From the NCBI GenBank assembly GCA_900551885.1, contig URXS01000088.1:1-7709 (forward strand): a stretch of DNA of 7,709 nt, given 5' to 3'. The translations under genes were made by a program, and so were the position numbers. Below, piece after piece: positions 5,246 through 7,709 of this stretch. Each line of letters starts with the position of its first letter. Positions within the stretch are counted from its first letter, which is position 1. Source of the stretch: an uncultured Oscillibacter sp. Its GTDB lineage: Bacteria > Bacillota > Clostridia > Oscillospirales > Oscillospiraceae. A model generated the notes under the pieces. It had not been told where the DNA came from and made no database searches. It saw nothing but the letters and a program-made list of their open reading frames with translations.

Positions 5246-7090
5246 ATGTCTAAGGTTATCGGTATTGATTTAGGTACCACAAACTCCTGCGTGGCCGTGA
5301 TGGAGGGCGGCGAGGCCGTCGTCATCCCCAACGCGGAAGGCAACCGGACCACCCCGTCTGTGGTGGCGTTCTCCAAGACCGGCGAGCGTATGGTGGGCCA
5401 GGTGGCAAAGCGCCAGGCCATTACCAACCCCGACCGCACCATCTCCTCCATCAAGCGTGAGATGGGCTCCGACCACAAGGTCACCATCGACGGCAAGGCC
5501 TACACGCCCCAGGAGATCAGCGCCATGATCCTGCAAAAGCTAAAGGCCGACGCCGAGGCCTATCTGGGCTCCACCGTCACCGAGGCCGTCATCACCGTCC
5601 CCGCCTACTTCACCGACTCCCAGCGTCAGGCCACCAAGGACGCCGGCAAGATCGCCGGTCTGGATGTCAAGCGGATCATCAACGAGCCCACCGCCGCGGC
5701 CCTGGCCTACGGCGTGGATAAGGAGCAGAGCCAGAAGATCATGGTCTACGATCTGGGCGGCGGCACCTTCGATGTGTCCATCCTGGATATCGACGACGGC
5801 GTGATCGAGGTTCTGGCTACCGCCGGCAACAACCGTCTGGGCGGCGACGACTTCGATGAGTGCATCATGAAGTACCTGGTAAACGAGTTCAAGCGCACCG
5901 ACGGCGTGGACCTGTCCGGCGACAAGGTCGCCATGCAGCGGCTGAAGGAGGCCGCCGAGAAGGCCAAGATTGAGCTGTCCGGCGTGACCACCTCCAACAT
6001 CAACCTGCCCTATATCACTGCTGACGCCACCGGCCCCAAGCACCTGGATGTGACCCTCACCCGGGCCAAGTTCAACGAGCTGACCGCCCATCTGGTGGAC
6101 GCCACCATGGGCCCCGTGCGCCAGGCTATGTCCGATGCGGGCCTGCAGCCCTCTGACCTGAGCAAGGTCCTGCTGGTGGGCGGCTCCAGCCGTATCCCCG
6201 CAGTCCAGGAGGCTGTGAAGAACTTCACCGGCTCCGAGCCCTTCAAGGGCATCAACCCCGATGAGTGCGTGGCCATGGGCGCTGCCCTGCAGGCCGGCGT
6301 GCTGACCGGCGACGTCAAGGGCCTGCTGCTGCTGGACGTCACTCCGCTGTCTCTGGGCATTGAGACCATGGGCGGCGTGTTCACCAAGCTGATCGACCGC
6401 AACACCACCATCCCCGTGAAGAAGAGCCAGATCTTCTCCACCGCCGCCGATAACCAGACCTCCGTGGAGGTCAACGTCCTCCAGGGCGAGCGTGAGATGG
6501 CCGCCGCCAACAAGAGCCTGGGCCGCTTCCACCTGGACGGCATCGCTCCGGCCCGCCGCGGCGTGCCTCAGATCGAAGTGACCTTCGATATCGACGCCAA
6601 CGGCATCGTCAACGTCTCCGCCAAGGACCTGGGCACCGGCAAGGAGCAGCACATCACCATCACCTCCTCCTCCAACATGAGCAAGGAGGACATCGACAAG
6701 GCCGTCAAGGAAGCCGAGCAGTATGCCGCCCAGGACAAGAAGATGAAGGAAGAGGTCGAGGTCCGCAACCAGGCCGACCAGATGGTCTACCAGAGCGAGA
6801 AGACCCTCTCCGAGATGGGCGACAAGATTCCTGCCGACGACAAGAGCAAGGTCCAGGCCGGCATCGACAAGCTGAAGGAGACCCTGAAGGGCCAGGACAC
6901 CGCCGCCATCAAGGCCGCCACCGAGGAGCTGACCCAGGCCTTCTACGCCGTCAGCGAGAAGCTGTACCAGCAGGCCAATCCCCAGAACGCCGGCCCGCAG
7001 GCTGGCCCCGGCCCCGACACCCAGCAGAGCGGCCAGTACTACGATGCCGACTACAAAGTCGTGGATGACGACGACAAGAACAAGCAGTAA
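5246..7090 (+). CDS. dnaK: Molecular chaperone DnaK (Hsp70)
   Basis: DnaK binds exposed hydrophobic peptides in an ATP-controlled cycle, stimulated by DnaJ and reset by GrpE. The 614-residue protein is complete and of normal length for Firmicutes. All three Hsp70 signatures are present: IDLGTTNS (7-14), VYDLGGGTFDVSIL (167-180) and VLLVGGSSRIPAVQE (308-322). The interdomain linker is DVKGLLLLDVTP (356-367), followed by the substrate-binding beta domain and a helical lid. The segment IKREMGSDHKVTIDGKAYTPQEIS (69-92) lacks the roughly two-dozen-residue insert found in Gram-negative DnaK, which supports a Gram-positive host. The tail is Gln/Pro/Gly-rich and ends YKVVDDDDKNKQ, an acidic end similar to many clostridial DnaKs. 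The start ATG has AGGAGG eight bases upstream. It lies downstream of grpE after 113 bases and is probably expressed from the CIRCE promoter. Confidence 0.98.
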   Translation: MSKVIGIDLGTTNSCVAVMEGGEAVVIPNAEGNRTTPSVVAFSKTGERMVGQVAKRQAITNPDRTISSIKREMGSDHKVTIDGKAYTPQEISAMILQKLKADAEAYLGSTVTEAVITVPAYFTDSQRQATKDAGKIAGLDVKRIINEPTAAALAYGVDKEQSQKIMVYDLGGGTFDVSILDIDDGVIEVLATAGNNRLGGDDFDECIMKYLVNEFKRTDGVDLSGDKVAMQRLKEAAEKAKIELSGVTTSNINLPYITADATGPKHLDVTLTRAKFNELTAHLVDATMGPVRQAMSDAGLQPSDLSKVLLVGGSSRIPAVQEAVKNFTGSEPFKGINPDECVAMGAALQAGVLTGDVKGLLLLDVTPLSLGIETMGGVFTKLIDRNTTIPVKKSQIFSTAADNQTSVEVNVLQGEREMAAANKSLGRFHLDGIAPARRGVPQIEVTFDIDANGIVNVSAKDLGTGKEQHITITSSSNMSKEDIDKAVKEAEQYAAQDKKMKEEVEVRNQADQMVYQSEKTLSEMGDKIPADDKSKVQAGIDKLKETLKGQDTAAIKAATEELTQAFYAVSEKLYQQANPQNAGPQAGPGPDTQQSGQYYDADYKVVDDDDKNKQ

Positions 7091-7104
7091 TCATGGTTTG
7101 CACC

Positions 7105-7137
7105 CAATGGGACGGGGAGCTTCTCCCCGCCCCATTG
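7105..7137 (+). terminator. Hairpin after dnaK, possible leaky terminator or mRNA-stabilising structure
   Basis: A 15-bp stem with a single A/C mismatch (CAATGGG-A-CGGGGAG at 7105-7119 with CTCCCCG-C-CCCATTG at 7123-7137) closes a CTT loop. Six bases later there is only a short TTTT (7144-7147), so termination would be weak. Because dnaJ follows without an obvious promoter, partial readthrough or mRNA-end protection, giving more DnaK than DnaJ, is a reasonable inference. Confidence 0.55.
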
Positions 7138-7152
7138 AGGGCGTTTTGCGGC

Positions 7153-7222
7153 AAATTAGGAACGAGGAATGGGCGCAATACCCAGCTTCGGCTCACTGGC
7201 GCCCGTCCCTGATTCCTAATTT
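7153..7222 (+). repeat. 70-bp imperfect palindrome between dnaK and dnaJ, possible MITE-like or REP-like element
   Basis: Perfect 10-base terminal arms AAATTAGGAA (7153-7162) and TTCCTAATTT (7213-7222) enclose further pairing. AGG (7165-7167) pairs with CCT (7208-7210), and GGGCGC (7171-7176) with GCGCCC (7199-7204). At the centre AGC-TTCG-GCT (7184-7193) forms a C(UUCG)G tetraloop, a very stable RNA loop. The element fills most of the space between the preceding hairpin and the dnaJ ribosome binding site. No clear target-site duplication is visible at its edges. The symmetry is read directly; its nature as a repeat is inference. Confidence 0.5.
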
Positions 7223-7242
7223 CCGATGGATAGGAGATCATT

Positions 7243-7709
7243 ATGGCAGAGCAGAAACGAGATTATTATGAGGTCTTGGGCGTGTCCAAGGGCGCGTCCG
7301 AGGATGAGATCAAAAAAGCATATAAAAAGATGGCCCGGAAGTACCATCCGGACCTGAACCCCGGCGACAAAGACGCCGAGGAAAAATTCAAGGAGGTCAA
7401 CGAGGCTTACGAGGTGCTGTCCGATCCCAACAAGAAGGCCCGGTACGACCAGTTCGGCCACGCCGGTGTGGATCCCAACTTCGGCGCCGGTGGCGGCGGT
7501 GGATTCGACGGCAGCTTCGACTTCGGCGACCTGGGCGACATCTTCGGCAGCTTCTTCGGCGGCGGTTTTGGCGGCGGACGGCGCACCAACCCCAACGCCC
7601 CCCAGCGGGGCGAGAGCATCCGCCTGTCCGTAGCCATCAGCTTCGAGGAGGCGGCCTTCGGCTGTGAGAAGGCAGTCACCGTGGAGCGGTATGAGACCTG
7701 CGACACCTG
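7243..7709 (+). CDS. dnaJ: Chaperone protein DnaJ (Hsp40), N-terminal part, cut by the window end
   Basis: DnaJ delivers unfolded clients to DnaK and stimulates its ATPase. The first 155 codons are present and the frame stays open to the right edge. The J domain occupies about residues 6-73, starting DYYEVLGVSKGASEDEIKKAY and carrying the essential HPD at 35-37. It is followed by a Gly/Phe-rich region (about 74-112) with the repeated acidic GDLGDIFGSFFGG segment. Residues 122-150 (RGESIRLSVAISFEEAAFGCEK) are the start of client-binding domain I. The last visible codons, ETCDT, are the beginning of the first CxxCxGxG zinc-binding motif, so this should be a type I DnaJ, though the zinc fingers are outside the window. 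The start ATG has AGGAG six bases upstream (7232-7236). It is the fourth gene of the CIRCE operon. Confidence 0.96.
   Translation, partial: MAEQKRDYYEVLGVSKGASEDEIKKAYKKMARKYHPDLNPGDKDAEEKFKEVNEAYEVLSDPNKKARYDQFGHAGVDPNFGAGGGGGFDGSFDFGDLGDIFGSFFGGGFGGGRRTNPNAPQRGESIRLSVAISFEEAAFGCEKAVTVERYETCDT

Noticed and set aside
5540..6652. 370-codon minus-strand open frame inside dnaK
   Set aside because: It is a shadow of dnaK caused by GC-rich third positions. The composition is low-complexity (Gly, His, Val, Leu, Gln) and the + strand encodes an unmistakable DnaK.
7079..7090. DDDDK at the DnaK C-terminus, resembling an enterokinase tag
   Set aside because: Acidic tails rich in Asp, Glu and Lys are normal at the end of DnaK proteins; nothing suggests an engineered tag.
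1..7709. Search for tRNA, rRNA, CRISPR arrays, transposase genes or a defence system
   Set aside because: No tRNA-like cloverleaf, no regularly spaced repeats and no transposase or nuclease motifs were seen. All gaps are under 240 bases and are described above.

Overview
The window reads as a GC-rich Gram-positive chromosome segment, most likely from the Clostridia (an Oscillospiraceae-type gut bacterium is my best guess). The reasons are a perfect CIRCE element before hrcA, the Firmicutes order lepA / hrcA-grpE-dnaK-dnaJ, a DnaK lacking the Gram-negative-type insert in its ATPase domain, strong AGGAGG ribosome binding sites, and codons ending mostly in G or C. The taxonomic placement is inference. 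All genes lie on the + strand.

Left part (1-1276): the last 55 codons of a membrane protein whose C-terminus looks like an MBOAT O-acyltransferase, then a 365-residue membrane-anchored protein with SGNH-hydrolase-like motifs. The pair resembles two-gene modules that acetylate cell-surface polymers. The gap at 1277-1432 is unusually structured, with several consecutive hairpins or palindromes, and may be a dispersed intergenic repeat.

Middle (1433-3284): a complete lepA (elongation factor 4) closed by a strong intrinsic terminator. The hemW gene that sits between lepA and hrcA in Bacillus subtilis is absent here.

Right part (3370-7709): the class I heat-shock operon. A sigma-A-type promoter with an extended -10 runs into a perfect CIRCE operator, followed by hrcA (repressor), grpE (nucleotide exchange factor, overlapping hrcA by 4 bases), dnaK (Hsp70) and dnaJ (cut by the window edge at the start of its zinc-finger region). 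HrcA binds CIRCE and shuts the operon off; DnaK, DnaJ and GrpE form the folding machine. The dnaK-dnaJ gap holds a 15-bp hairpin and a 70-bp imperfect palindrome, and the grpE-dnaK gap is AT-rich with a possible weak internal promoter.

I see no previously undescribed biological system. The genes are conserved housekeeping genes plus a common surface-modification pair. The least explained DNA is the structured intergenic sequence at 1277-1432 and 7105-7222.
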